From: a virus
IMG/VR virus record: IMGVR_UViG_3300007542_000063
Location: 1-38,522 of that record
Length of the DNA: 38,522 nt
Strand: one strand, 5' to 3'
This document shows positions 30,091-38,434 of this stretch, piece after piece. Under the pieces are notes generated by a model. The model was not told the origin of the DNA. It saw only the letters and a list, made by a program, of their open reading frames with translations, and made no database searches. How positions within the stretch are numbered: position 1 is the stretch's first letter; every line of letters starts with the position of its first letter. The position numbers and the translations under genes were made by a program.

Positions 30091-30114
30091 AGCCCCCAAT
30101 TGGGGGCTTTTTTT
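30091..30114 (+). terminator. Rho-independent terminator
   Basis: AGCCCCCAATTGGGGGCT is a perfect palindromic stem followed directly by seven T (TTTTTTT shared with the stem end). It closes the orphan gene's transcript eight bases after the stop codon. Confidence 0.92.
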
Positions 30115-30162
30115 GCCTGGAATTCAGGGGGGCAATGCCTCGCGTTCAGGAATGTGGCTACA

Positions 30163-30260
30163 AGCCCCTGTAAGCCCCTGTGAGGCGTTTGTAGCTCTCA
30201 TGGCTACCCTAGCCCCTGTAAGCCCCAGAAAGCCCCTGTAAGCCTTTGTAAGCCCCCTAT
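30163..30260 (+). repeat. Iteron-like 10-bp repeats AGCCCCTGTA
   Basis: Exact copies start at 30163, 30211 and 30231. One-mismatch and degenerate copies start at 30173 (AGCCCCTGTG), 30221 (AGCCCCAGAA), 30241 (AGCCTTTGTA) and 30251 (AGCCCCCTAT). The five units from 30211 are strictly in tandem, one per helical turn. The first pair is enclosed by GCTACAA/TTGTAGC, a 7-bp stem. A copy occurs in the ung-polymerase spacer at 19070-19170. Confidence 0.8.
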
Positions 30261-30415
30261 GAGCCTATGTGGGGGTATTCACCCCTGATTTTTGAGCGGC
30301 ACAATGGAATCAAGGGGATGGGAGGGAGGGGGAGAGTTTGGGGCTTTTGGGGGCCCTTGGAGCCCCCCCCGGTAGCTTTCAGCCCCCAGATTGCAACCAG
30401 GTCGCCCCCTGTTTA

Positions 30416-30550
30416 GTTCCTATTGACTAATTTCCTAGTTGGTTAGCTACTAAGAAGCTCCCGATCAAGGCAATCTGGTTCCTATTGTCTAGTTTCCTAG
30501 GATGTTGGGAATGAGAGAGTAGGCTTCCTGTCTGTCTGTTTCCTAGGATG
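30416..30550 (+). repeat. Direct repeats with TTTCCTAG core
   Basis: Two 23-base copies (30416-30438 and 30478-30500) match at 21 positions; both begin GTTCCTATTG and end TTTCCTAG. A third partial copy, GTTTCCTAGGATG, is at 30538-30550 and is identical to 30492-30504. CCTAGG is itself palindromic. Likely protein-binding sites. Confidence 0.75.
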
Positions 30551-30654
30551 CTAGCGAGGGGGGCAGGGGCCGGGGGTAGGCCATCGCGGGGGGATGTACC
30601 CCCTTCTCCATTTTGTCCATTTTTGCTTGTGCCACTTCCCTCCTCCATAAAAGC

Positions 30655-30683
30655 TTGACATTGCCCCCCTGTTATGGTATAAT
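30655..30683 (+). promoter_or_regulatory. Perfect-consensus sigma70 promoter
   Basis: TTGACA, 17-base spacer, TATAAT: no mismatch and ideal spacing. It drives rightward transcription toward the terminase genes about 350 bases downstream. The spacer end and -10 region ATGGTATAATATAGGG are repeated at a second promoter at 35323-35351. Confidence 0.88.
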
Positions 30684-30734
30684 ATAGGGTACAAAGGAGT
30701 GAGAAAGGCCCTCTGATACCCGGAGGATGGGAAT

Positions 30735-30875
30735 ATGACACGGAAATGGGGTTTGAGACTACCCCTGTATCCCAAACAGGCTGAAGACGAAAGTCTTCCA
30801 ACACTTAAGAGACCTCGGGGAAAACAATCCCTAGTGAGAGTAGCTAGCTCTCCGCACCCAGAGTGCCAATTCTAG
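30735..30875 (+). CDS. Possible 46-aa leader frame
   Basis: MTRKWGLRLPLYPKQAEDES and a basic remainder. GGAGG lies eight bases before the ATG, which is good. The same stretch contains a GNRA hairpin and other pairings, so the region may instead be a non-coding structured leader. Coding status uncertain. Confidence 0.3.
   Translation: MTRKWGLRLPLYPKQAEDESLPTLKRPRGKQSLVRVASSPHPECQF
30783..30798 (+). ncRNA. GNRA-tetraloop hairpin in the late leader
   Basis: GAAGAC-GAAA-GTCTTC: six perfect pairs capped by a GNRA loop, a hallmark of structured RNA. Further short pairings flank it (GGG/CCC, CACT/AGTG, GAGAG/CTCTC) within 30805-30860. The leader could be regulatory RNA or a small phage RNA. Confidence 0.45.
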
Positions 30876-31043
30876 CGCCTGATAAAGCCCAAGTCTCCCT
30901 GGTGCTGACGCTGCGTATGCAGGAAGCTATATAGTATATAGTTTTCCCCAGGTATATGGGTTTCTTTTGCCTCTTAAAAAGCTTCTGTTAGCTTCTGGGG
31001 GCATTAAGTAGCCCCTTATCATTTAGATTCTTAACTGAATAGC

Positions 31044-31499
31044 ATGAACTCTACTCTACCATTAGACCTTCGAGGGAAGCTAGAGAGGATGAGGGGGAGA
31101 CCTCTCACTGATCGGCAGGCCACCTTCCTATCTCTCTATTACAAGCATGACTTTGATGTTAAGGCTGTCAAGAGGGAGATGGAATTAGACAGTGGGGCTC
31201 TCCCAGACCTCATCCGCACCCTCAAGAAAGAGATGGTGGAGATGCTGGAGTTGAAGTTAGTTGAGCAGGCTGGGAGTGCTATAGGGGCTATTAACGAGAT
31301 ATTGATTAGCGATAAGCCTGTCCCCAATATTTCCACCAAACTACAAGCTGCTCAAACTGTATTGGATAGGATTGGGATAGTTAAGAAGGAGAAACTGGAA
31401 GTGGAGCATACAGGACAGGTTGGTTTATTTGTTCTTCCTCCCAAGAGTGATGTAGTGATAGAGGGTGATATAGAGGATGCCACGTACTCCGAAGCTTAA
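31044..31499 (+). CDS. Terminase small subunit-like protein
   Basis: 151 aa, directly before and overlapping the large terminase gene. RPLTDRQATFLSLYYKHDFD is a helix-turn-helix-like DNA-recognition start, and STKLQAAQTVLDRIGIVKKE is typical of the oligomerisation end of TerS proteins. It recognises the packaging start site. No ribosome site precedes the first ATG; an ATG 15 codons later has GAGGGA upstream, so the true start is uncertain. Confidence 0.75.
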   Translation: MNSTLPLDLRGKLERMRGRPLTDRQATFLSLYYKHDFDVKAVKREMELDSGALPDLIRTLKKEMVEMLELKLVEQAGSAIGAINEILISDKPVPNISTKLQAAQTVLDRIGIVKKEKLEVEHTGQVGLFVLPPKSDVVIEGDIEDATYSEA

Positions 31500-33228
31500 T
31501 AATGTCCCCCCCGAGGGAATAGAACAACTTCGGAAGCACCTCGATGAGGGGATGTCCAGGCGTTCTGCTTGTGCATGGCTTTCTGCTGAATATGGGGTAG
31601 ATATAGGAAGCAGCACGTTGCAGAGGTGGTATAGTGGTAGTCAGAAGGTGGACTATGTAGGCCCCCACCAACCACCTACATTAAAGATGGTGTTAGAGAA
31701 GAAACTAGAAAAGACAGCTGGTGGAAAAATATTGGGGGCTGATGGGAAGGTTAAGTCCCTTGCGAAGAGGAGACTTGATAGGGCTGGAGATATTAAGATA
31801 GGGAAGAAGGTTGTTTCCAGTGAAGACATTCTTGATGATGAGAGTTATGATGATTTACGTAATGAGGAAAATAAGAGAAACGTAGCTTGGAAACCCTTCC
31901 CCAAACAATCTGAATTTCTCTCTGCTTCTGAAACTGATGTTCTCTTCGGGGGTGCTGCTGGTCCCGGTAAGAGTGAAGCCCTTATAATTGACCCCCTACG
32001 TCTCTGTACAAATAAGAAACATCGTGCTCTCATTCTTCGTCGTTCCCTTAAGGAGCTTCGTGAGCTTATGGAGAAAGCCCGTGACCTCTACCCCATGGCA
32101 TTTCCTAAGGCTGTGTGGAGGGAGAGTGAGAAATTATGGAGGTTCCCTTCTGGCGCCCGTATAGAATTTGGATATTTGGAAAAGGATGGGGATGTCTATC
32201 AGTATCAGGGGCAGGAGTTCACTTGGATAGGATTTGATGAGCTTACACAGCTCCCAACAGAATTCCCCTGGAACTATCTATTCACCCGTCTTCGTACTAC
32301 AGACCCCGATCTCCTCCCCCACTTAGCAATGAGAGCCACCACCAACCCCGGTGGACCCGGTCACGTTTGGGTGAAGGAGAGGTATATAGATAAGGCTCCT
32401 TGGGGACAAGCTTTTGTGTTCAACAAGGATAGATTTGGACGACCCCTCACTAGACGCTTTATTCCAGCAGCCCTAGCTGACAACCCCATACTGTGGAAGG
32501 ATGGTAGATATGAGGCCACCCTACAGAGTATGCCTGAGATAGAAAGGAGAAGACTCCTTGAGGGTGACTGGGATATTCTGGAAGGACAGGCTTTTCCTGA
32601 GTTCGAGAAAGCTATCCACGTTATAGAGCCCTATCGTATCCCCCGTGTATGGAAGCATTTCAGGGGGGTTGACTATGGGTTTAGTGCCCCAGCCTGTGTT
32701 CTATGGGGGGCTGTAGATCCTACAGATGGCACTCTGATTATTTATAGGGAGCTTTATAAGAAGGGGTTGACAGGAGAAGCTCTGGCAGAGGCTATCACGG
32801 AAGCAGAGAAAGAAGACCCCCCTATGGGAGGGGTGGTAGATACAGCTGTATTTAATAAGGTGGGGTTTCAGAATACAATAGGGCAGGCTTTGAATTCTGT
32901 TGGTTTGAAACTCATACCTGCTAATAAGGATAGGAAGGCTGGAAAGGTACAGATACATGAGAGACTATCCACCCGGAATAAGGACAGACCTGGTGTTCAA
33001 ATCTTCTCCACCTGTCACAATCTCATCCGTGAACTCTCCACCATCCCCCTTAAGGATAATGATCCAGAAGATGTAGATACACATGCTGATGATCATGCAT
33101 ACGATGCCCTACGGTATATGTGTATGAAAGAGCCTAGACAGCGTACAGTGGACGATTGGCTCCTCTTTGCAAAGAAGCAGGTGTCATACAATGATTATAT
33201 TCCAGCCGATCCTTTAATTGGGTATTGA
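31477..33228 (+). CDS. Terminase large subunit
   Basis: 583 aa. Residues 10-53 form an extra helix-turn-helix-like N-terminal domain (GMSRRSACAWLSAEYGVDIG). ATPase: Walker A GGAAGPGKSEA (158-168), Walker B WIGFDE (250-255), coupling motif TTNPGGPG (288-295). RNase H-like nuclease: GVDYG with D399, VVDTA with D455, and DDHAYDALRY with D538/D539. It cuts and pumps DNA into the prohead through the portal. Overlaps the small subunit gene by 23 bases. Confidence 0.95.
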   Translation: MPRTPKLNNVPPEGIEQLRKHLDEGMSRRSACAWLSAEYGVDIGSSTLQRWYSGSQKVDYVGPHQPPTLKMVLEKKLEKTAGGKILGADGKVKSLAKRRLDRAGDIKIGKKVVSSEDILDDESYDDLRNEENKRNVAWKPFPKQSEFLSASETDVLFGGAAGPGKSEALIIDPLRLCTNKKHRALILRRSLKELRELMEKARDLYPMAFPKAVWRESEKLWRFPSGARIEFGYLEKDGDVYQYQGQEFTWIGFDELTQLPTEFPWNYLFTRLRTTDPDLLPHLAMRATTNPGGPGHVWVKERYIDKAPWGQAFVFNKDRFGRPLTRRFIPAALADNPILWKDGRYEATLQSMPEIERRRLLEGDWDILEGQAFPEFEKAIHVIEPYRIPRVWKHFRGVDYGFSAPACVLWGAVDPTDGTLIIYRELYKKGLTGEALAEAITEAEKEDPPMGGVVDTAVFNKVGFQNTIGQALNSVGLKLIPANKDRKAGKVQIHERLSTRNKDRPGVQIFSTCHNLIRELSTIPLKDNDPEDVDTHADDHAYDALRYMCMKEPRQRTVDDWLLFAKKQVSYNDYIPADPLIGY

Positions 33229-33229
33229 T

Positions 33230-35326
33230 ATGTTATCATCTGATGAGAAAGAAATTGCTGTAGAGTTTAAGAATGCTTTGGTGGCTGATGTCCACCACAA
33301 ATTTAGCAGGGCAGAAATAAATCGTACATCAAGGGAAAATAGGTGGTCTAAATCCTACCATAACTATCGTGGTCAGTATTATAAGGATGTTCGATTCACG
33401 GATGAAGAGAAGAGTAAGGTGTTTGTTAAGATTACAAAGACCAAGGTGTTGGCCGCATATGGACAGCTAATAGATTTGTTGTTCTCTGCTGGTAAGCTCC
33501 CCATCAGCATTAAACGCACTCCTGTTCCCACCACGTCCTCCCAGTCTGCTCCTCCTGTTGATTTTGGGATGGAGGACGTTATGGGGGAAGGAGAAACTTC
33601 TCTTCCATTTGATGTGGGGTATAGTGGAGATGGAATGGAGGTTCCAAAAGGGGCTGGATTCGATGTAATGTCACAGGCCCGTAAGCAAACACCCCCTCAG
33701 GGGCCACAGGAGGCTCCAGGAGCCATTCCGGGGATGCCCCCTATGCCAGGGCCTACCCCCATGCCCCCGACGCCTGAGAAGCCCTTAGAAGACGAATTAG
33801 ACGTAAAGGCCCGTCGTTTAGAGAAGTTGATATTCGATCAGCTGGGAGAGAGTGATGCAACAAAGGTGGTGAGGAACAGCTTGTTTGAAACTTGTCTCCT
33901 TGGTACTGGTGTTGTAAAGGGGCCATTCAACGACTATAAAACCTCCAATAGTTGGACATCTGAGGGTGGACAGAGGAGTTTGCAGCAAAAGGAAATACGT
34001 GTTCCCAAGATTGAGTTTGTTTCTGTGTGGAACTTCTATCCAGATCCGGAGGCTCAGTCGATTGAGGAATGTGATTGGGTGATACAGCGTCATCGTCTTT
34101 CTAAAACCCAGATGATTGCCCTCAAACGATCTCCTCACTTTAACTCTGACAATATTGATAAGGCTATTAAGGGTGGCCCTAACTACCAGTCTAGAGATTT
34201 TGAGCATACGAAGCAAGCCGAAGACTCCACCATCCAGGATAATAGCAATCGTTGGGAAGTGTTTGAGTATTGGGGGATGATGGATGTTGACACTATTCGT
34301 AGTTTTGATGCAGATCTAGTAGACTTTGCTGGAGATCCGGAGGTGATGGATGTCCAGATCAATGCATGGGTGTGTGGTGGTGAGGTGTTGCGTGTCAATC
34401 TCAATCCATTCCAGCCTGTTCGAATTCCGTATATGATGTACCACTATGAGAAAGACCCCTATAGCATCTGGGGTGTAGGTGTTGCTGAAAATATGGAGGA
34501 CATGCAGGCCCTGATGAATGGCAATGCCCGCATGGCTGTTGATAACATCGCTCTTGCTGGTAACCTGATATTTGATATTGATGAAGCTTCTCTTGTCCCC
34601 GGACAGGATTACAAAATCTATCCAGGTAAGAAGTTTGTCAGGCAGGCTGGTGGCCCCGGTCAAAGCATATATGGGTTGAAGTTCCCCAATACAGCCCCTG
34701 AGAATATGCAGATGTTTGATAGGTGGCGGCAGTTGGCAGATGAGGCAACCGGCATTCCATCCTACTCACATGGCTACACAGGTGTTACTGGCATGACACG
34801 GACAGCTTCTGGTATGTCCATGCTGATGTCAGCTGCCAATCTCAACATCAAAACCGCTGTAAAGAATATTGATGATGCTCTGTTGGAACCACTAGCCAAA
34901 TATATGTTCTATTGGAATATGCAGTTCTATGAGGGAGATTTGGATGTAGTTGGTGATTTGGAAATTAAAGCTACAGGAACACAGTCTCTTGTTCAAAAGG
35001 AAGTGAGGAGTCAGAGGTTGATGACATTCCTCCAGCTTGCTTCTAACCCCCAGATTGGGCCAATGGTGAACGTCTCCTATCTCATTTCTGGTATTGCAGA
35101 GTCTCTTGACCTGGATGTTGATAGGGTGCTAAACAATATGGATATGGCTGCTCAACAGGCTCAGATAGTGGGAATGCAGAACCAGATGATGGGGGGTGGG
35201 GGTGGCCCTGCTGGGATGCTTGGTGGTTCTACTGGGACGGGAGATGGAACTATTGCTCCAGGGAATGCAGCACAGCCGGGTATGGAAGAGTTTGCAGGAA
35301 ATGATCAGATGCCAGAAGGGGCTTGA
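33230..35326 (+). CDS. Portal protein
   Basis: 698 aa from the ATG that overlaps the terminase stop region; a TTG four codons upstream is less likely. Central portal-type strands with WNFYPDPEAQSIEECDWVI, PYMMYHYEKDPYSIWGVGVA and EATGIPSYSHGYTGV, as in podovirus portals. It carries a Pro/Gly-rich insertion (about residues 145-190, PMPGPTPMPPTP) and a Gly/Met-rich tail (NQMMGGGGGPAGMLGG), both probably flexible. It forms the 12-fold DNA entry ring. Confidence 0.88.
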   Translation: MLSSDEKEIAVEFKNALVADVHHKFSRAEINRTSRENRWSKSYHNYRGQYYKDVRFTDEEKSKVFVKITKTKVLAAYGQLIDLLFSAGKLPISIKRTPVPTTSSQSAPPVDFGMEDVMGEGETSLPFDVGYSGDGMEVPKGAGFDVMSQARKQTPPQGPQEAPGAIPGMPPMPGPTPMPPTPEKPLEDELDVKARRLEKLIFDQLGESDATKVVRNSLFETCLLGTGVVKGPFNDYKTSNSWTSEGGQRSLQQKEIRVPKIEFVSVWNFYPDPEAQSIEECDWVIQRHRLSKTQMIALKRSPHFNSDNIDKAIKGGPNYQSRDFEHTKQAEDSTIQDNSNRWEVFEYWGMMDVDTIRSFDADLVDFAGDPEVMDVQINAWVCGGEVLRVNLNPFQPVRIPYMMYHYEKDPYSIWGVGVAENMEDMQALMNGNARMAVDNIALAGNLIFDIDEASLVPGQDYKIYPGKKFVRQAGGPGQSIYGLKFPNTAPENMQMFDRWRQLADEATGIPSYSHGYTGVTGMTRTASGMSMLMSAANLNIKTAVKNIDDALLEPLAKYMFYWNMQFYEGDLDVVGDLEIKATGTQSLVQKEVRSQRLMTFLQLASNPQIGPMVNVSYLISGIAESLDLDVDRVLNNMDMAAQQAQIVGMQNQMMGGGGGPAGMLGGSTGTGDGTIAPGNAAQPGMEEFAGNDQMPEGA

Positions 35327-35351
35327 CTTTTATTCCTCAATATGGTATAAT
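35323..35351 (+). promoter_or_regulatory. Sigma70 promoter inside the head operon
   Basis: TTGACT, 17-base spacer, TATAAT: one mismatch. It overlaps the portal stop codon. The predicted start site is only about five bases before the next ATG, so transcripts from it would be nearly leaderless for that gene and mainly serve the scaffold and capsid genes beyond. Confidence 0.8.
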
Positions 35352-35362
35352 ATAGGGGTAGC

Positions 35363-35557
35363 ATGGAAAATAAAATTGAAATTAATGCTGCAAAAGCTTT
35401 ACAAGCTCACAAAGTAGTGTTCACTGAATACCTTGACCTCCTAGAGAGGAATAGCCTCAAGACACTTGTGAGTGATAAACAAAATGCAGACGAGCTTAGG
35501 GGAAAGATTAAATTCATCTGGACTCTACAAGGTTTGCTAAAAGCACAGCTACCCTGA
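35363..35557 (+). CDS. Small helical head-region protein, 64 aa
   Basis: MENKIEINAAKALQAHKVVF, then helical segments with Leu/Lys faces (EYLDLLERNSLKTLVSDKQN). AGGGG lies five bases before the ATG. Between portal and scaffold it may be a head-assembly accessory. No family recognised. Confidence 0.6.
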   Translation: MENKIEINAAKALQAHKVVFTEYLDLLERNSLKTLVSDKQNADELRGKIKFIWTLQGLLKAQLP

Positions 35558-35602
35558 TTACAGGCCCTGTTGCACTGAAGAAGATGCTAGCTGGCTAACC
35601 AC

Positions 35603-35617
35603 CTCACGTTTCGTGAG
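35603..35617 (+). promoter_or_regulatory. Hairpin before the scaffold gene
   Basis: CTCACG-TTT-CGTGAG, six perfect pairs, extended by weaker pairing of flanking CTAAC and TAGTTA. It lies 20 bases before the ribosome site of the scaffold gene; no T-run. Likely an mRNA stability or processing site. Confidence 0.45.
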
Positions 35618-35639
35618 CCTTAGTTAAAGGGGATTAAAA

Positions 35640-36452
35640 ATGGCAGATATGGAAGAACAAGGACTTATGCGAGCTGTGGCCCTTAAGAAAGAGACCGCTC
35701 CCACTGTTGTGGATACTAGTGGTCAACCTTCTAAAGATACCCAAGAACCTGAAGGGGAGCCTTCTGGCGAATCGCAAAAGTACACAAAAGTTGATTGGGA
35801 AAAGCGATATTCAGATCATCGTTCGTGGGCGTCTAAAGAGATCAACAGTCGTGAAGATAGGATTAAGGAACTAGAGAGTCAGATAGCAGAGTCGAGGCCG
35901 CGTTATACGCCACCCAAGACTGCTGAAGAGCTTGAAAGGTTTCGTGAGGATAATCCAGACATCTATGCGGTTGCCGAAACTGTAGCCCACAATAGAGTGA
36001 GCAATGAGCTGAAAACTCTTCAAGAAGAGATTAAGAGCCTTAAGAAGGTGAGAGAGGATAATCTTCGTTCAGCCGCTTTTGCTGAATTGAAGAAGTATCA
36101 TCCAGACTTTGAGGCAATTAAGAATAGTCAAGAGTTTCAGAATTGGGCAGAGAATCAGCCTGCTGAAATTCAAGAATGGCTCTTCAAAAGGGTTGATGCA
36201 AAGTTAGCTGCTCGGGCAATTGATCTGTTTAAGAGCGAATACCAGCGTAGCCAATCTGCTAATACTAAGGGCACTAGAGATGCACACAATGCCGATACAG
36301 TGAAAACTAAAGGTGCTGTTGAAACTGCATCTGCTGGTAACGAAAAGGTCTGGACTCAATCCGAAATTAAAAAGATGTCTATCAAAGAATACGAAAAATA
36401 TCGAGAGGATATTGATAAGGCATTTGTTGAGGGTAGGGTTAGGCCAAATTAA
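35640..36452 (+). CDS. Scaffolding protein
   Basis: 270 aa, directly before the capsid gene. N-terminus is disordered and acidic; residues 60-140 are a coiled-coil-like stretch (INSREDRIKELESQIAESRP, LKTLQEEIKSLKKVREDNL); the C-terminus is Lys/Glu-rich (SEIKKMSIKEYEKYREDIDK). Size, composition and position are typical of podovirus scaffolds, which guide prohead assembly and then leave. AAGGGGA ribosome site. Confidence 0.8.
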   Translation: MADMEEQGLMRAVALKKETAPTVVDTSGQPSKDTQEPEGEPSGESQKYTKVDWEKRYSDHRSWASKEINSREDRIKELESQIAESRPRYTPPKTAEELERFREDNPDIYAVAETVAHNRVSNELKTLQEEIKSLKKVREDNLRSAAFAELKKYHPDFEAIKNSQEFQNWAENQPAEIQEWLFKRVDAKLAARAIDLFKSEYQRSQSANTKGTRDAHNADTVKTKGAVETASAGNEKVWTQSEIKKMSIKEYEKYREDIDKAFVEGRVRPN

Positions 36453-36468
36453 TTTGAGGTGATAAAAA

Positions 36469-37458
36469 ATGGCTAACACTGCATGGCAAAACCCGACTGC
36501 CAATTGGAACTTTGACACAGATACAGCTGGTCAAACCAATGCCTATTTCCTTCCCGAGATCTTCTCGAAGAAGGTGCAGATTGCTTTCCGTAATTCTGCA
36601 GTATGTCAGGCGATCACTAACACCGACTATATGGGTGAGATTGCCTCTTTTGGTGATACGGTAAACATCATCAAAGAGCCCACGATTTCCGTGAGTCAGT
36701 ATCTGCGCGGTACTACTTCTCTGTCTTCGACTGATCTGACTGACCAGGAGCTTCAGCTGGTGGTTGATCAGGCTAACTACTTCCAGTTTGAGGAAGATGA
36801 CCTGGAGAAGAAGTTCTCTCATGTGAACTGGCAGGAAATCGCTGCTGACAATGCTGGTTATCAGCTGAAGAATGCGATGGATGCAGAGGTGCTGGACTAC
36901 ATGATTGGGGCAGTGTCTGCTTCTTCACCCGATCATATTCTGGGTGCTGATGCTTCCCCCGCAGGTCCGACTGGTACTGGTACGGCTCTTGAGTCCATCA
37001 CTGGTGCGATTGATGTCGGCTTTGGTAGTGCCGAATACGATCCTCTGACTGTCATGGCTCGTATGGCTCGTCTGCTTGACCAGCAGAATGTACCCTCTGA
37101 AGGTCGTTGGTTTGTGGCTTCTCCCGATTGGTATGAAGTTTTGGCTTCTACTAGCTCCAAGCTCATGACCACTGACTACAATGCGGGTATGGGTAGCCTC
37201 CGCAACGGTCTGGTGCAGGATGGTAAGGTGCGTGGTTTCTCCATGTACGTTTCCAACAACCTGCCCACTACCACTTATGCTGGTGGTGTGTGTATGGCCG
37301 GTCACATGAGTGCTTGTGCTTCTGCTGAGCAACTCATGACCATCGAAACTCTTCGTTCCACCGCTACTTTCCGCGACATCGTTCGTGGTCTTCATGCGTA
37401 TGGCCGTAAGATGCTTCGAGACAACGCCGCTGTTGTCGCTTACTACACGATTGACTAA
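36469..37458 (+). CDS. Major capsid protein
   Basis: 329 aa, HK97-like coat by position and sequence character: YFLPEIFSKKVQIAFRNSAV at the N-terminal arm, then IIKEPTISVSQYLRG, QLVVDQANYFQFEEDDLEKK and a Ser/Thr-rich A-domain. Codon use is more G+C-rich and uniform than neighbouring genes, consistent with high expression. GAGGTGAT ribosome site. A stable hairpin follows the stop. Confidence 0.9.
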   Translation: MANTAWQNPTANWNFDTDTAGQTNAYFLPEIFSKKVQIAFRNSAVCQAITNTDYMGEIASFGDTVNIIKEPTISVSQYLRGTTSLSSTDLTDQELQLVVDQANYFQFEEDDLEKKFSHVNWQEIAADNAGYQLKNAMDAEVLDYMIGAVSASSPDHILGADASPAGPTGTGTALESITGAIDVGFGSAEYDPLTVMARMARLLDQQNVPSEGRWFVASPDWYEVLASTSSKLMTTDYNAGMGSLRNGLVQDGKVRGFSMYVSNNLPTTTYAGGVCMAGHMSACASAEQLMTIETLRSTATFRDIVRGLHAYGRKMLRDNAAVVAYYTID

Positions 37459-37467
37459 CGTGTAACC

Positions 37468-37487
37468 GGAGGGGGGCAACCCCCTCC
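37468..37487 (+). promoter_or_regulatory. Hairpin after the capsid gene
   Basis: GGAGGGGG and CCCCCTCC pair around the loop GCAA (a GNRA loop). Very stable, but without a T-run, so it probably protects the capsid mRNA 3' end or partly terminates rather than fully ends transcription. Confidence 0.55.
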
Positions 37488-37508
37488 ACCCGCCTTAGGA
37501 GTTTAGAA

Positions 37509-37664
37509 ATGTACTCTTGGTTACTTTCTGTTCTCTCTACATTGGCAGCTAAGAAACTTCTTCTTACTCTCGCTGTCGAACTTGCAAAGCGAACTGATAA
37601 TAGTCTTGATGATGTTATTGTTGCACAACTGCAAGAAGTTTTGTTTCCAGCTGAGGAAAAATGA
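37509..37664 (+). CDS. Small helical protein, 51 aa
   Basis: MYSWLLSVLSTLAAKKLLLT followed by LAVELAKRTDNSLDDVIVAQ. AGGAG lies seven bases before the ATG, and the stop overlaps the next ATG (ATGA). An amphipathic or weakly hydrophobic N-terminal helix is present. Possible head-tail joining accessory; no family recognised. Confidence 0.6.
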   Translation: MYSWLLSVLSTLAAKKLLLTLAVELAKRTDNSLDDVIVAQLQEVLFPAEEK

Positions 37665-38434
37665 GTACATCAACCTATATGGATGTTGTAAATAATATCC
37701 TTGTTGAATTAAACGAGGTGAAACTTACTTCGTCCACTTTTTCCAATGCTGTAAACATCCAAGAATTTATTAAAAATGCTGTCAATCGGGCTCTATATGA
37801 TATAAATCAAGAGCACTATCAGTGGCCCTTTCTAGCTGTTTCTACATCCACTGATCCCTACTTGGGGAATACATACATTGAAACAGTTGCTGGAACTAGG
37901 TGGTATCTACTTAATAGTGCTTCCACTGGCGTTGATGACGATTACGGGTATGTTGATTGGGAAAAGTTTACTCTTACTACTGAGGGTGTTGATGGGGAAG
38001 TATCCCCATATACTGTAGATAGTTTAGCTCCTGTATCGCTTGAGAAGTGGAAGATGCATTATGCAAGTACAGAAGCTAAAGATGAGGCTGAGGATCAAAC
38101 AAGAGGACAGCCTCAGAGAGTAATACGAAACCCTGATGGAAGATATTTTGGACTCTCCCCTATCCCTGATAAGGTGTATAGGGTTTATTTTTATGCATGG
38201 AACCAGATGTCTCCTGTAGTTAATTACAATGATACATTTCCATTTCAAGAGCAATATGTTCAGAGTGTATTGATCCCCCGTGTACGATATTATGCATGGG
38301 CATTTAAGGAGAATAAAGATAGGAGTTTGCTTGCTCAGGAAGATTGGAAGAAGGGAAATCGTAGGATGCGTGAACAGCTTATAGATGATAAGGCTAAGAG
38401 GGAGTTTAGAGCTGGTACTATAAGGAATATCTGA
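37661..38434 (+). CDS. Head-tail connector / tail tube A-like protein
   Basis: 257 aa. VNNILVELNEVKLTSSTFSN, then FIKNAVNRALYDINQEHYQW matches the helical start of podovirus adaptor proteins (T7 gp11, P22 gp4 type). FGLSPIPDKVYRVYFYAWNQ is the typical beta-rich core. It would bind under the portal. Positioned directly after capsid as expected. Confidence 0.75.
   Translation: MSTSTYMDVVNNILVELNEVKLTSSTFSNAVNIQEFIKNAVNRALYDINQEHYQWPFLAVSTSTDPYLGNTYIETVAGTRWYLLNSASTGVDDDYGYVDWEKFTLTTEGVDGEVSPYTVDSLAPVSLEKWKMHYASTEAKDEAEDQTRGQPQRVIRNPDGRYFGLSPIPDKVYRVYFYAWNQMSPVVNYNDTFPFQEQYVQSVLIPRVRYYAWAFKENKDRSLLAQEDWKKGNRRMREQLIDDKAKREFRAGTIRNI

Larger units (their letters stand above)
30115..31043. other. 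Non-coding origin-like/leader region (930 bases)
   Basis: The only large gap in the window. In order: 10-bp AGCCCCTGTA repeats, a G-rich segment, 23-bp direct repeats with TTTCCTAG cores, a perfect sigma70 promoter, and a structured 350-base leader up to the terminase genes. No convincing gene on either strand except a short candidate leader frame. Iterons, skewed base tracts and the position between divergent replication and late genes make it the best candidate for a replication origin or packaging/cos-type site. Confidence 0.55.

Noticed and set aside
30163-30260. CRISPR array
   Set aside because: Units are 10 bp, mostly tandem without unique spacers, and no cas genes are present.
30427-30804. 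Leftward open frame of 125 codons in the origin-like region
   Set aside because: Composition follows the repeats and promoter it crosses, no ribosome site, low-complexity Gly/Pro/Ser translation; it runs antisense to a perfect promoter.
30735-30990. Group I intron in the terminase leader
   Set aside because: The GNRA hairpin and nested stems are suggestive, but no P7/P3 core sequence or flanking split gene could be found.
37468-37487. Terminator after the capsid gene
   Set aside because: The stem is strong but lacks a T-run and the downstream genes continue with tight overlaps; listed as a regulatory hairpin instead.
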